From: Reticulitermes speratus
Taxonomy: Eukaryota; Arthropoda; Insecta; Blattodea; Rhinotermitidae
Direction of reading: 5' to 3'
Length of the DNA stretch: 64,000 nt
Assembly: GCA_021186555.1 (NCBI GenBank)
Contig: JAJKFL010000042.1
Coordinates: 15,352,521-15,416,520, forward strand
Shown here: positions 11,015-23,454 of the stretch, piece by piece
Layout of the letters: each line of letters starts with the position of its first letter
How positions within the stretch are numbered: position 1 is the first letter of the stretch
The notes under the pieces: model-generated
What the model saw: only the letters and a program-made list of their open reading frames with translations
The model's database searches: none
What the model was told of the DNA's origin: nothing
Translations under genes and position numbers: made by a program

Positions 11015-13485
11015 GGTTCACGGTCCAGTGGTTATTATTTGCTTCACCTGTAGAGGTACTAAGTCCTGCATCTAGTTCATACCGTGTATTTGCGCACGTA
11101 ATACCAGTCTTACAACAAACAGCAACTGTTTTCCTGTAGAAATTAAGTGATGTTTTTTGTAATAAAAATATACTCTGTTGTTGGTGAGATAAAACGTGTA
11201 TCTTTGCATACAGATTAACTCCATTTTTAAAAAGCTTAATGGACTAAATTTTTCAACCAGACTTTAACTGTTAACAAACTCCTCTTGCAGATAATTTGCC
11301 TTACATGAAATGCTGTAAGATATTAACAGTATCCACTTGTGTGACACTAATCATCGTCAAAACATGTCGATGCATTGTTACAGATTACATGTCTTGACTT
11401 TACGAAGTCTGGTAAACACTGAACTTTTTGGTATGTTGGAATACTTTACATATTCTGCAATGCTGTATCCAAAAAAAAAAAAATCGTTATGCTGGCAGGA
11501 AGCACGTAAGTGGGGTGACGTTTACTGCTGCAGGGAACATACATTTCTCATAACTTAGTTACACAATGTCTGCTGTCGGTATACTCACTACACATCTCCC
11601 ATCCTACAGCGTGCCCTCACTCTCAACAATAATTCATGCCGAATTCGCTCCTGTTTATAAAATATTACAACGGCCGACTGAACTCGGTATACAGAAACCA
11701 GACCCCCACTGCGACTTCAAATCAATCCGCCAGCGATGAGGGAACGATGTTATGCTGCAACTGAACCCTCCTCTCGCTGCCAAACAACTCGTCGGTCTGT
11801 ATTTCTGTCTCTGTCAGACACAGCTCGGCCAAGATATCTAGTGGTAAAGTCTCTAGGCTTATAGTTTTAAAACGTTTAAAATTGTTCCAACTATGATTTT
11901 GACATAAAGTTTAAAGCAATTTATCTGGACTTCATCCATCGTCCCTAGTGTTTTTTGCGTAGACACACAAACTACAATATTTCAGAAATAAGGCCCTTTC
12001 TGAAATGTTACCACATACAAAAAAAACATTAGAATTTTTATTTTATTTATAAATGCACCCCAGACGATGTTATGAGAGAAAATTGTCAACTCGGTACGGA
12101 GTGTAGATCCAATACACAAAAATCAGTAGCGGACAGCTAAAAATACGTGGTCTTCCGGATTAATGGTGGTTGGATTGCTAACAGTTGCTCACTGAAAAAG
12201 GTCCTGCACGTTACGGGGTTGAAGATTTACCCATAAGCATCGCGGTCTATTATGAACACGGTAATGAAGGTTAGGGTTCCATAAAATAATGGTGAATTCC
12301 TTGAGTAGCTAAATAACTATCAGCTTCTCAAGAACCAATGTGCTCTATGTAACTATTAAAATTTGACCCTTTTCTAGTTTAACGTATTGCCAGATCTAGA
12401 AACTATTTTTAGTACAATTCAGATTGTTCATTTAATATATTTCTATACGTGTATATTAATTCCAAGTAACATAAAGCTACACACAGGAAATTTCCAAGTA
12501 CAGGTCTGGTTACAATCCTTTATCAAATCTGAGAAGCAGTAGCAGCTATAACTTGTTGTACCGCCACTTTTTAATTCTCCTTTTTGTTGTAAATCCGCCA
12601 CCAACGAAATATGAACACTTTATATAAATTGTTCTTAAGTCTGAAGGCATAGAAAGCCTCTCCAGTACCCTATCGTGTCCCTGTCACACGTGCTCGTGGT
12701 GCAACCTGTCTTAACTAATGAGGCTCTAGGGAAAGAACCATGATGATATAACCGTTCCATCAAAGCAATAGGAAACATCATCAGTAGCCTGTCTAGAGTC
12801 TCAGTAATCATGCCTGTAACTAGATTCATTATCTCTTCTGCTGCATCAGTCACCTAACAGAACAGTGCCTTGCTTTCAAGTCTCCGAGTGTAAAATAGAA
12901 TGCTGTGACAGACTTAACATTCAAAGCCTAAGGAAACAGCTGTTAAGGAAGGTCCTTGAAGAGAAGGCACGCCGTCGCAAATCATAATACCTGAAATGTC
13001 GATTATGGTACGGTATCGTAGCGAGGACCTTCCAAATTCCATCTTCAATAACGGTTCTGAACCATAATTTGGCCACCAGTTTGGAAAGGCTGTGAGAGAT
13101 AGGAAATATGACGTATAAAAGACAGGGTTAGTACAGGAAGCTATTTTGCCTAAAAAAAGTTCATTAACCTTAATGTAATTCAGGTCTGCAGTCACCAGAC
13201 ACATATAGATGAAAGGAAAGATATACAAATAGGTAATCATTATTGTCCGCGATATCATTTTCTTCATGCGATGTAAGGTAAGATGTTAGGAAACGCCCAC
13301 AGGGCCTAATATTTTCGTCATATTCTCTCTGTTATTGAGCCTATTATTCCTATTGCTCCTAATATTTGTGATTATTTTAATAAACTCTGAAGGTAATCAC
13401 TGCTTTCTGTTGCATTTCATGTGAGATAGTCAATGTTAGGTTCGGCAAATACTTCTCCGGCCTCCCTGGTTCTACCTTATTCCTT
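11015..13485. other. No gene seen
   Basis: Short open frames only. No repeat family shared with the rest of the window was recognised. Confidence 0.5.
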
Positions 13486-13487
13486 GT

Positions 13488-13620
13488 ATTTATCTCGTAA
13501 ACGGCGATATGTACTTCTTGTACTTATCTCGTAAAAGGGACTTACTGTAATCCCTATACCTATCTCGTAAAAAGCGAGATTTATTTTTTCATGTACTTGT
13601 CTCCTGAAAGGCGATCGTTA
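13488..13620. repeat. Degenerate tandem repeat around TATCTCGTAAA
   Basis: Four successive versions of CTTGTACTTATCTCGTAAA followed by GGCGAT-like sequence occur at a spacing of about 37-40 bp (TTATCTCGTAAACGGCGAT, TTATCTCGTAAAAGGGA, CTATCTCGTAAAAAGCGA, TTGTCTCCTGAAAGGCGAT). Confidence 0.7.
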
Positions 13621-14185
13621 ATTGTTTTTAGGCCTCAGTTTATACCTCACAGTGAAAATCCTGTCTCCATTACAAAGACCAATTACATAAATGTTCTTAC
13701 TTCTGCATGTGAAGCGCATTAACAACATTACCAACATTAACCAAAAACGCCGTGAAACAGAATCCTTGAGAAGCTAAAAGCGGCTCAAGTAATTATAAAG
13801 TGATCTTTATTTATTAAACTCATTACCCTGTTCGCAAACACTCCACCACCAGAATCTGTCCAGAGACACTTGAATCCATTCTGCATCCGCATACCCAATT
13901 TTAATTTTAATATTAGCCTCCTACATACAAATATATCAACTAAACAGTCTCTTCACTTCAGATTTTTCTGCCCCCAGGTTTATGCATTTCACATCACCCG
14001 CTATTGTCTTACACGTCCCACCCATCTCGTCGTCCATTTGAACCTCCTGACAATTATTGGTGAAACATGCAAAATATTAAGTTTACACTCATGCAATTTT
14101 TTCCATTACCATTCATGGCATTTCTCGTTCAAAAACTCATATTCTTCGTAGGAAAAATTTGCACATCCAAAAACATATATTTCCG

Positions 14186-14215
14186 AAGTTAAGAATGAGT
14201 GGAGTTATACCTCCA
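14186..14215 (+). mobile_element. 3' end fragment of ATTCTTAAC-type SINE
   Basis: AGTTAAGAATGAGTGGAG plus TATACCTCCACT is the module seen in inverse orientation at 19331, 53719 and 58754, and in the same orientation at 62190. Confidence 0.5.
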
Positions 14216-14354
14216 CTCCCTTATATGCCTTCGTCTTTTGCAAAGAGATAAAGTCTACTCACCATTTGAAATAGGCTCTTCTCTAGGCTTTCGAGAAACA
14301 TCCAGCCTTTTAAACAAACCTAAGATAATTTTTGACTTTAATTAAGAGATATCA

Positions 14355-14480
14355 ATTTGGGATTCACGAGTCGGTCTGAAAGCTTTGGAGAAGAGAAAAC
14401 ATCATGTCCTTATCTGTAATCAAACCCAGTTCCTCGGTTTCCAGCCCGTACCTTAGTCACAATACCGATGGGCCTATCTC
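14355..14480 (-). mobile_element. Diverged ATTCTTAAC-type SINE, 5' half
   Basis: TTTGGAGAAGAGAAAA...CCAGCCCGTACCTTAGTCAC matches the corresponding stretch of the copy at 58751-58992 (TTTTGGAGAAGAGAAAA...CCAGCCCGTACCGTAGTCAG). It is clearly older than that copy. Confidence 0.55.
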
Positions 14481-14484
14481 ATCT

Positions 14485-17400
14485 GGCCTTAACACTAATT
14501 TTAACTCCAACTTCTTAAACAAAAAAAATATTTTTTATCTCCATAACGTCTGTCTTAAATCAGTTAAATTTCGTCCATACCCACAAAATAAAATTCCCTG
14601 ATTTTCATTTTCCTATAAGAAGTACTTACTAAGCTGCAAAGTAACCTTCATCTACACAATTTCGCACATGTGTGTAAAACGTCCGCATGCTACATTTCCG
14701 ATCCATAACTATTTAATTTGCCGGCTCACACGAGTTAAAACACAGTTTTTTGCAACAGAACATAAAATTCTTTGCACCTGCTGTACACAACGATCATGTC
14801 ACAGCAGAGGACACGCATCACGCAGACACGCTACCACAACTTTAAAACTGCTGAAATCTGACAACACGTCGGCCACCATCCCATTTCATCAGAATTTTTC
14901 TCCCTTCAGAAAAAAAAAACCCAAATAATTTGAAATCCAATTTTGTTTTTAAAGTAAAAACAAAGTAATCGATATCCGTATGATGAATGGCTCTTACATT
15001 ACCCCTTGCTGATAATAGTATACAACATAAACTTCCCCATGTCATGTTGTCCGACTACTAAATTATTAGCAGAGGACGGAAAATATTTCAAACGAGATCA
15101 AAAGAATTGATATTATATCTGTGCGGTGTAGCTTATTGAAATCTGCGGTCAGGAGCGAAGGACTCCCACAGGCACACCTCAAAACTTTGTGTTACCACTG
15201 TTTACGGTATCCAAATAACGCTCGGCTGTCTCTCTTATGTGCACCCATTTTCGTAATTTATTTTTTTATATTCTCGTTTTATACCTTATACCCATCGAAT
15301 TCTGTTCCATTTTTATTGTTTCATGATACGTGATGAACGGAACAAAAATTTTATGCGAAATCGTGACCGTCAGTGTCTTCGCATAACGTGTCTACGTAAA
15401 TAGTAAACAAACTTCACATAAATCTGGTCCTCGGGGATTTATGCTGAAATTTGGAGATGAATAATCTTAGGTCCTTCTTAAGTGCAGCACAACAGAGAAG
15501 CTACTGTAAGTGAAAACAAAATTAATTTAATTATTTCCCAAAATCAGCTCATTTTACACAACATGGGTAGGAGGTATATCGGGTTTCTTGTATATCCGAC
15601 ATAAACAGAAAAAACAACCCAGTATACAGTGAAGCAGGCAAACATACATACACCAATTATCGCTCCCTGAAGTAAAATACACGAATGGAATGAACACACA
15701 AGAGAAACTGGAGACCCCACCTAGCGATTCCTGTGAAAAGCCACTAAACGTAACAAAATCACATCGGAATAATGTCGCAGGGCCGCGGATTATGTCACAG
15801 GGCCACGGATATAGAATGAAACCACGGCAATACCTAGATAACCAACGACATCCAATTACTGACAGACATAATACTGCGAGATATGGGTGAGGACTTTCCT
15901 AAAATGTTATGTTTAAACCTATATGGATTTTAAAAATTTAAACTGTGTTGTACTTTATATGGAAAACTCTGGGATCCCACAATTTATTTTAACAGATTAT
16001 GTAGCACTGCATATTTACGTAAATTTTCTGTAATTTATATATGAGATGCCGAGTGACGGCTATGTTGTAATGTGCAAACCATACTACAGCTCATTAATTT
16101 CGAATCCCAACCACAGAGGCCTTCGAAATATTTCGTAACAAGCAGTATGACAATAAATAATTTATGACATTAATTTGATAACGCGCACTGGCCACCAAAT
16201 ATTATATTGGTTATAAACACAAGAAGAAAGAGATGAACAGTCATAAAACAAGCAGGGGGACATAAGAGATACATAAAAAATTTTAGTGCGAAATCAAAAT
16301 GAGGGCCCATTTCAAACGAAACTAATAAGGTAAACCTGAAGTCAGTAAGGTATGAGAACACTGGAATCGTTTGTCCTGGGAGAGATTCCAGTGAAAGGCT
16401 CTTGTGAACAGGGTAGCACTGCATACGTTTGAAAAGTACAAATTTACAGCTACATAGATATAAATATTGTTATCAGAACAATACGTACGACGTAACACCC
16501 AAAACGTTATGTGAGTACCTTACAAGATTATGCAACACCCGCCACAAACAATGACAAATTTATTTATCTATCTATTTATTAATTTTGTCTTAATTTTCCC
16601 ACGTAAGTGCACATCTTAAGAACATTAATAAAATAATTATTATCTTGTTATTACTTGTTACACAGATATATGACACGTACTGTTATATTATTTGATATAA
16701 TCACTCTCTTATACACTCAAACACTGCTTTCCTATTAAAGGTTTCCTTGAAGAAGATTTAGGATAAAGACTTGTTGCTAATTATCATGCAAATAAAGAAC
16801 AATATAAAATTCCTTGTCCATAGCCTACTAGTACTATGGAAGTCTGATATTTGGTCAGTTACCAAACACATTGCACGGAATATAATAAATATTTGTAAAT
16901 ATTTACAGTAATTATTTTGTTTTCATAAAATCTGAACATTTCTTGATGGTAGAGCGAATGTTACTTTCAAAAATAAGTTCCATCCATTGAATTAGTCAGT
17001 AAAAATAAAATGATTTTAGTACACAAATCTTGAGCTTACTTAAAGACTTCAGAATCCAGTGGCAAATGTAAATAGAGCCCAGTAGTGTAGCTTTAACAGA
17101 ATTACGTACCAATTAGGGACAAGTCCAGTCCTAAAACCCTTAGCAAACATTGTTAATAGCAGCCTCGATTAGTTCCTCTGCGTGCACTTTCTGCAAAGCA
17201 AGACATTAACTGTAACTGAAATAGGAGCAGAAAATATTTCTCCTATCACACGTGACATCAGACACAGGTAAAAACATTTCGGTCTCCATTATATTGCGAT
17301 GACCTTTTGAAAGTTAATAAGTGGCTATAAATGTTTAGAAGAAACGCCCTTCTTCATTTGAAAGTACCAGGTTCTTTCAAAACACAGCTATGAACAGAAT

Positions 17401-18935
17401 GCACGGTGTCATGACCCAGAAGACCAAAACCTTAATCTTCACCACCTAAAAATTTTAATTACTTTGTAGAGCAACTGTATCTCTGCCACAGACAAATCTC
17501 ATATCAAGATAATCATCAAAATAGGCAACAGTTTTACTAGCATTACTGACTACAGAGACACATTACACATAACAACTGTCAGTTTATTATGAGCTAGGAA
17601 CACCTTCTGGTAGGTTGAAAACACTGAAGGCATTAGTCACAGCTTCTGATGGAAGACAACAATAAATAAATATATGTTGCAGTTATGGAAACTTTCAAAT
17701 ATTTTTTTCAATTTTATTGGTTGGCAAAGTACCTCCAATTGAAATCATTTTTACGTAAATAAAATCTCGCGGGTTTTATTAGCGCTGTGCTACCACAGCC
17801 AGTGCTTTAAGTGGCATGTAAATAGATACAGGCACCTAACAGGTAGCGTCTGTTTATTCCCTTCCTATAACCCTTCGCATTTGCAAGAATTCAAAACACG
17901 GTGTTGTTTTCTGTGTTATAAATTTCGTAGTGAAAAAGGTATTTGTGGAATTTTGTAAAACTTTCCCTGCAAACGAGAAGTCTGTAACTATACATGTTTT
18001 CTACAGATATTTCACAAACCTCAACCACAAAAGCTGCGGTCTTCCGTGATCACTGAATAATGGATTAGAAACTTGTTTAGAAACAATGCTTGTTTCATGA
18101 AAACTGATACTGATATTATGGACGCATGAAGATTAGCTTCGTTTTCCGATCGCTCGTTACGGCTAATGGCTTGTCCGTAGCCTGCACACAGAGGAAAGGG
18201 AAGCAGGAACTACGCAAGACAATGGCGTGCCTCTTCATCAAAATTAATTTTTCATGCGATCCAAACTGTAGCCATTCTGGCTTTATTTCTGAGGAATACT
18301 GATGTTTTTGTTTGTGCAGGTCAATATAAAATGTGTCACCAGGTACAAAATACTAAAGTACACTAAGGTATCTAACACAAATTGAAACGTCTAAACTTAC
18401 AAGCAATTACTACGCTTTTATTTCTAGGTTAAATGGAATGATCAGTTTATAGCTATTGCTGCTTGGGCAGGCTTTACACTAGGTAGGCCTACTGTATCCT
18501 GTATCTTAAGACGGAACTCCTTAACGTGACTCATGTTTATCGAAATTTGCATTTTTGTGGAGCATATTGCTTATAGCTGCTTATTCACAAAATATATGCG
18601 AATATTTGTATATTGTCCGACAATTCGTGGCCTATTTTACACTCTTTATTTGTACACCAATATTATTATAAATTCATCTCCTTAAATATACCTCAATTAA
18701 TAAAGACCTGGATATAATTCCTTCAACCTGAACATGGAAGCAGGATTTCCCTACGAAAGGTTTATGTCAACTTAATCTAAAACCCAGAAGACTGTAACCT
18801 CTACAGTACCTAACATGAAAGCCTCAAAACTTAAGGTGAATAACTACCTACATGCGGCAGCGTCCGTCATGAAAATGTAGCTTTTCCTCAGTCTCAAGGA
18901 TTGTCATGGTTTTATGGAATGCATATATTCAATAA
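14485..18935. other. Long stretch without recognisable features
   Basis: 4.4 kb of AT-rich DNA. Open frames are below about 85 codons and none shows a domain. No LINE, SINE or hammerhead motif of the families seen elsewhere was found. This is the longest quiet block in the window. Confidence 0.5.
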
Positions 18936-18940
18936 AGAAA

Positions 18941-19103
18941 GAATGCACAAACCCCGGGGAACAGGTCGCCCGGGCGACTAAATTTTGTAAGCTGGTACCT
19001 AATATTTGTGGGTTGGTCCGTATGGCTCTTGCTTTATTTCGCCCTTCTAGCGCCTAGAATTTTAAGGTGGCTCCTAGACTTTTGGAAAATTTGTTGACAC
19101 CTG
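18941..19103 (-). mobile_element. hAT-like non-autonomous repeat, copy 2
   Basis: Reverse complement of the 10850 family: CAGGTGTCAACAAATTTTCC, CTAGGAGCC, CTAGGCGC, AATATTAGG, GTCGCCCGGGCGAC and GTTTGTGCATTC occur in the same order. Confidence 0.5.
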
Positions 19104-19255
19104 TATTAAGGTGTTCACAAAATCCTCCACTTGGCCCTATCATAAGCCTGATGAATCCAGTCCACGCCTAGCATCTTATTTTGAAAACTCTATCCATTTT
19201 ATTGTTTCATAATTGAATGAGTAACTTCACAAGAATATTTAAAAACAAAAATAAA
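19104..19255 (-). pseudogene. LINE C-terminal tail fragment
   Basis: The minus strand gives GVDWIHQAYDRAKWRIL, matching the terminal GxDWIxLAQDRDRWRALVNTVMN segment of an insect non-LTR retrotransposon ORF2. It abuts the hAT-like repeat, with no target duplication seen. Confidence 0.6.
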
Positions 19256-19325
19256 AGAAGCCTTTATCTTTAATATAAAGGCAAACATTCCAGTGTACGC
19301 CACAAAAGCGTAAGGGACGGAAGAG

Positions 19326-19570
19326 ATATAGCTCCACTCATTCTTATTCCCGGAATTATACGCAGGTCAGCAGTCAGCTTCACGACCCAGCCGCTATACT
19401 CCAGGGAAAGACAGCCGGTACCAATTGAATAGAAGGCCAGATGGGCCACTGAACCAGGCCAGATATCTTGGAAAAGATAAAAATTTGCCTTTGCCAGGAA
19501 TCGAACCACTATCTCGAGGACGTCCATCCCGCAGTTTACTCTTTATACCGAGTATGCTACCCTGCTCCCT
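19326..19570 (-). mobile_element. tRNA-derived SINE (ATTCTTAAC type)
   Basis: On the minus strand a tRNA-like head has an A-box-like GTAGCATACTCGG and box B GTGGTTCGATTCCTGG, typical of pol III promoters. It is followed by about 170 bp of body ending ATAAGAATGAGTGGAGC. Family members at 39330, 42340, 53711 and 58751 share the same 3' module. Confidence 0.65.
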
Positions 19571-19929
19571 ATGAAGGTATTATATTTGTCATTTTAAGAT
19601 TACTTTTATCACCTTTATCGCAAACATGAAATGTCAGTAGTAACTCACAATAATTAAACAGTCATTATTTCAGATGTAGAATTGTTTGAAACTAATACAA
19701 CCTGGAGGCTCTACATAAGCCTCCTCTCTTGACTGAGCCCTTCCACTACGTATATAAAGATAATGTCGCTGCAAATATAAAATTATGACGGTCTCTTGTG
19801 ACCACAAAGCCCACATAGCCTGTATGTATTTCCCAACCACTGATTCCCCAGTTTCAATGCAGACAAATTAAACATCCTACAACACGGAAAAATAAAAAAA
19901 AAAGATAGATCATATGCTTACAATAATAC

Positions 19930-20550
19930 ATTGTGGTGCGTTTGCGTAAACACTGTTGCCATGGGACAACAACAGTACTATACCTTTTATTGTTGACGTA
20001 GACGTAGCTGTCAGCAATATGTAAGTGTTGTGGCACCACTGAAATGCACTGCTGTCGACCTACAAAATATCTCTTACTGCTGTCAACAATAATAAGTATT
20101 AAATATTGTAAGTGTGTGTCTGTATTCTTGCCTTAGTTGTCTGGCAGTCAAATCGTATCTTTTCTGCGCTGTATCATACTGACATCTGTGGTCTGTCTGA
20201 CTCTACTGTATTCTTGCACATATCTCATTAACGGCACGATTTTCTGAAAAACGTTCGTGAACATAAAACGTGTGTTTTGATTTCCTCTACAACTTTCGTC
20301 CGAAATATTTATCATTCTAAGAAGAATTTAGTGCGATATGATCATAAATTTACATAGGTCTTAATATAAGTACCCGTTATTCTTGTCACATTGTAATCAC
20401 ACTTTCATTTCCTCGGCAGATTTTGGAAAAATCCTCAAACAACAGGTTACAAGAAAATCCGTCCAGTGGGAGCCGAGTTGGTTCATGCGGACGGACAGAC
20501 ATGACGAAGCTAATAGTCGCTTTTAGCAATTCTGCGAAAGCACCTAAAAA
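19930..20550 (+). repeat. Dispersed repeat family A, copy 1
   Basis: Shares ordered blocks with 22672-23151 and 37508-38042: GCGTTTGCGTAA, TATCTCATTAACGGCAC, CATAGGTCTT, TACCCGTTATT, GGGAGCCGAGTTG, ATGCGGACGGACAGACATG, ACGAAGCT and TCGCTTTT.GCAATTCTGCG. No coding frame. The class is unknown to me; it may be the 3' part of a larger element. Confidence 0.7.
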
Positions 20551-20805
20551 GAAACATAACCAATAAAGACAGAAGCAGAAAAACTATTTTAAGCTAAACA
20601 TTTCTCATCATTCCCCCAATAAAAGATGACCAAGGAAATATCCGATAATGCAAAATTATACAAACACAGCAGAGGTTATGCCAGTAGTTTCTGTACCTCC
20701 CTTGTTATTTCACAAATGAGGATACGTAAGATCTACAATATTTTAAGAGTTTTAAGAGTCAACGGTAGCTACATGTAAAAGCAGCTTTATCATCAAGCAA
20801 CAATT

Positions 20806-21295
20806 CATTTTCCGACGCAGTGTATTTGTGTGTTTCGTAAGACTCTCATAGCAAACATCCATTTTCCGACGCAGTGTATTTGTGTGTTTCGTAAGACTCT
20901 CATAGCAAACATCCATTTTCCGACGCAGTGTATTTGTGTGTTTCGTAAGACTCTCATAGCAAACATCCATTTTCCGACGCAGTGTATTTGTGTGTTTCGT
21001 ACGACTCTCATAGCAAACATCCATTTTCCGACGTAGTGTATTTGTGTGTTTCGTACGACTCTCATAGCAAACATCCATTTTCCGACGCAGTATATTTGTG
21101 TGTTTCGTATGACTCTCATAGCAAACATCCATTTTCCGACGCAGTATATTTGTGTGTTTCGTACGACTCTCATAGCAAACATCCATTTTCCGACGCAGTA
21201 TATTTGTGTGTTTCGTACGACTCTCATAGCAAACATCCATTTCCGACGCAGTGTATTTGTGTGTTTCGTACGACTCTCATAGCAAACATCCATTT
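20806..21295. repeat. Minisatellite, 9 x 54 bp
   Basis: Nine units, each beginning CATTTTCCGACGCAG and containing TTTGTGTGTTTCGTA and GACTCTCATAGCAAACAT. Sequence variants are grouped: units 1-3 have CGTAAGACT, later ones CGTACGACT or CGTATGACT. Three adjacent units have TATATTT in place of TGTATTT. The last junction lost one T (53 bp). Because 54 is divisible by three and the unit lacks stops, several frames stay open; this is periodicity, not coding. Confidence 0.95.
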
Positions 21296-21539
21296 CTTCC
21301 CCAAAACACTATTATCCGATTTTTAAAATGTACAAGTTGTGTCTGTGCCACGTAGGAACTGAATTTTTATACACAATTTAGACGAATATCAGTCCTCGAG
21401 GGTTTAATTAGTTTTTAAATATTCAAGTGGGGCGAAACCACATCCACTGAAACTGCACCCATTGCCCATTGCCCGAATGACAGACGAATGCGTATTGAGT
21501 ACTGGTGGAATGATGGTTGACAGAGAAAAATACGTGTAT

Positions 21540-21690
21540 ACGTATTCTGAAAAAACACACCTGTCCGAGCGCCAATTTGTACGTCACAAGTTCCACGCAG
21601 CCTGGCTGGGAAGCAAACTTGAGCCTCTACTGTGAGAAGCCGGTGACTAACTGCACGATACATCGCACTACCCACGATGTCTCTAATATT
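21540..21690 (-). mobile_element. tRNA-derived SINE (GGCCTCTCAC type), decayed
   Basis: The minus strand carries CACCGGCTTCTCACAGTAGAGGC, AAGTTTGCTTCCCAGCCAGG and TTGGCGCTCGGACAGGTG, aligned with the copies at 42600 and 61440 (GCCGGCCTCTCACC...GGACAGGTTTTTC). Confidence 0.5.
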
Positions 21691-22671
21691 TTGCTTCAAT
21701 ATTTTGAAGAAGAGTCTTTTTTTTCATTTCCTTTTCCTTGCTTTCACATGATTCCAGTTGCCTCCCTTCTATGCAGAATAAGATGAGAGGAATAGCTAAC
21801 TGGTAGTCCAGGGTATATGTCACCCCACAAATAATATTTCAACTCGAGTTTTCCGCTAGCTGTACAAAGCGCGGAAATTGAATATACATGCTGGGGAGAT
21901 ACGATAGTTGCTCCGGTGCAGTGTAACTGAAAACACTCATCACATAATGTTGCTAACTGCTTTCCACTGATCGGATTTTTTCGCGCCACAAGCACTTTCT
22001 TTGAAACACTTCAATTATTACTCTATCTTATAACGCTGCATATCACCGTATATTCCTTTTTAAGTGACAGAAATGAAAACCAACAAATACACTCTTTTAG
22101 GGACAAACCCCAATTGCCTATAATTAGTCTGCTACATGTTTCGGCCATCTTCGGAAATTATCTAGAGGCTTCATATAATTCAAAAGAGAAGTGCATGAAG
22201 ATACAATACTGCATATACCAAAAAACTAAGTGTACATATAAAAATATAAAAAGTTAAAAACATACAATTTAAAATGTACAGTAGTTGGTTAAAGAATGTG
22301 TAACTGTACCTTTCAAAATTAAATTCAATACACTTTGTATTTAACAGTTCTACAGTGGAATGACTTCGTTTGTTTCAAATGCTTATGCATTTTCACATGT
22401 AGTAATTGGACATGACACTGGTACTGTGTTACACCGAAGTCTTCCACTAGCCCAGTATAATGTACACTCAGGGTCAGACTGTATGCAATCCAGACGACAA
22501 CATTTGTACTTAGTCACATATAATGAACATTTATATATTTATATAGGTTTATCTATGGCTTTTAAATATCTGATCTTTGGCCACTTTTTAATGTTTTAAT
22601 TAAAGTCTGTTCATGTGCTTAAGCTTTGTATCACGTCCAAGTACTAGATGTCAAAGTGCTGATCATTTCTC

Positions 22672-23151
22672 AACAAGACAGGCAATGTACGTATAACGTA
22701 ACATAGAGGCGCGTTCATCTAACCAAATAAATATTAAATGTTATAAGGGTGCGTAGACTCAGTTATCCAGCATGCAAAGCATGCTGGATAACTGAGCCTT
22801 TCTGGCTGTACCGTATTTTTCCATTATCTCAAACGGCACAATTTTCGAAAAAAATTATTGAATATAAAATGTGTGTCTTATTATCCCTAAACGTTTATCT
22901 CAAACACTCCACATTTTCAGATGAATTCAGCAAGATATTATCATAATTGTACATAGGTCATCATGTAAAGTACCCGTTATTTTTGTCAGATTTTATTGAA
23001 ACTTGAATTTTCTCGACAGAGTTTTGAAAAGTACACAAATACCAGTTTCGTGAAAATCTGTCAAGTTGAAGCCAAGTTGTTGCATGCGGACAGACAGACA
23101 TGACGAAGCTGACAGTCGCTTTTCGCAATTCTTTCGAAGGCGCCTAAAAAC
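22672..23151 (+). repeat. Dispersed repeat family A, copy 2
   Basis: Begins GGCAATGTACGTATAACGTAA, as does copy 3 at 37511, and ends CGCAATTCTTTCGAAGGCGCC. It lies inside the 1.4 kb inverted-arm element. Confidence 0.7.
22758..22796. repeat. Perfect 18-bp inverted repeat with AAA loop
   Basis: CTCAGTTATCCAGCATGC, then AAA, then its exact complement. Other family A copies have related sequence here (TTGTCCGGCATGCAAAGCG) without the long second arm. Confidence 0.9.
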
Positions 23152-23454
23152 GCAGCCATTCGACAACAGAACTGTTAATTAACAACTGGGTTGAATCTAA
23201 TTCTGGACGATATAGACACAAATATTCTAACCAACTACTGATAATTCTAACTTTATATTTTTAACCTTTATATTTTTATATTTTTGTACGCATAAGGGGT
23301 TTCTTAAATACGCAGTATTGTATCTTTATACACTTCTCTTTATAATTCCTTGAAGCTCCTTGGTTATGGTCCAAAAAGGCAAGAAACATGTACGAGAGAA
23401 TTATAAGGTTGTCCTTAAATACAATGTATTTGTTGTTTTTAATTTCTGTGAATT

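Larger units (their letters stand above)
22065..23450. mobile_element. 1.4 kb element with 290-bp inverted arms of hammerhead repeat
   Basis: 22065-22355 and the reverse complement of 23163-23450 align along their length: CAGAAAT.AAAA.CAACAAATACA, ACATGTTTC, AGATACAATACTGC, AAAATATAAA, CAGTAGTTGGTTA and TTAACAGTTCT appear in order on both arms. I estimate about 75 % identity. The arms carry the CATGTTTC...GGCC type of decayed hammerhead core. The interior includes a family A repeat and about 320 bp of unassigned DNA. Confidence 0.7.

Noticed and set aside
20752-21293. Overlapping 162-residue frames with periodic protein repeats
   Set aside because: They arise from a 54-bp minisatellite without stops; several frames on both strands are open, and none has flanking coding sequence.
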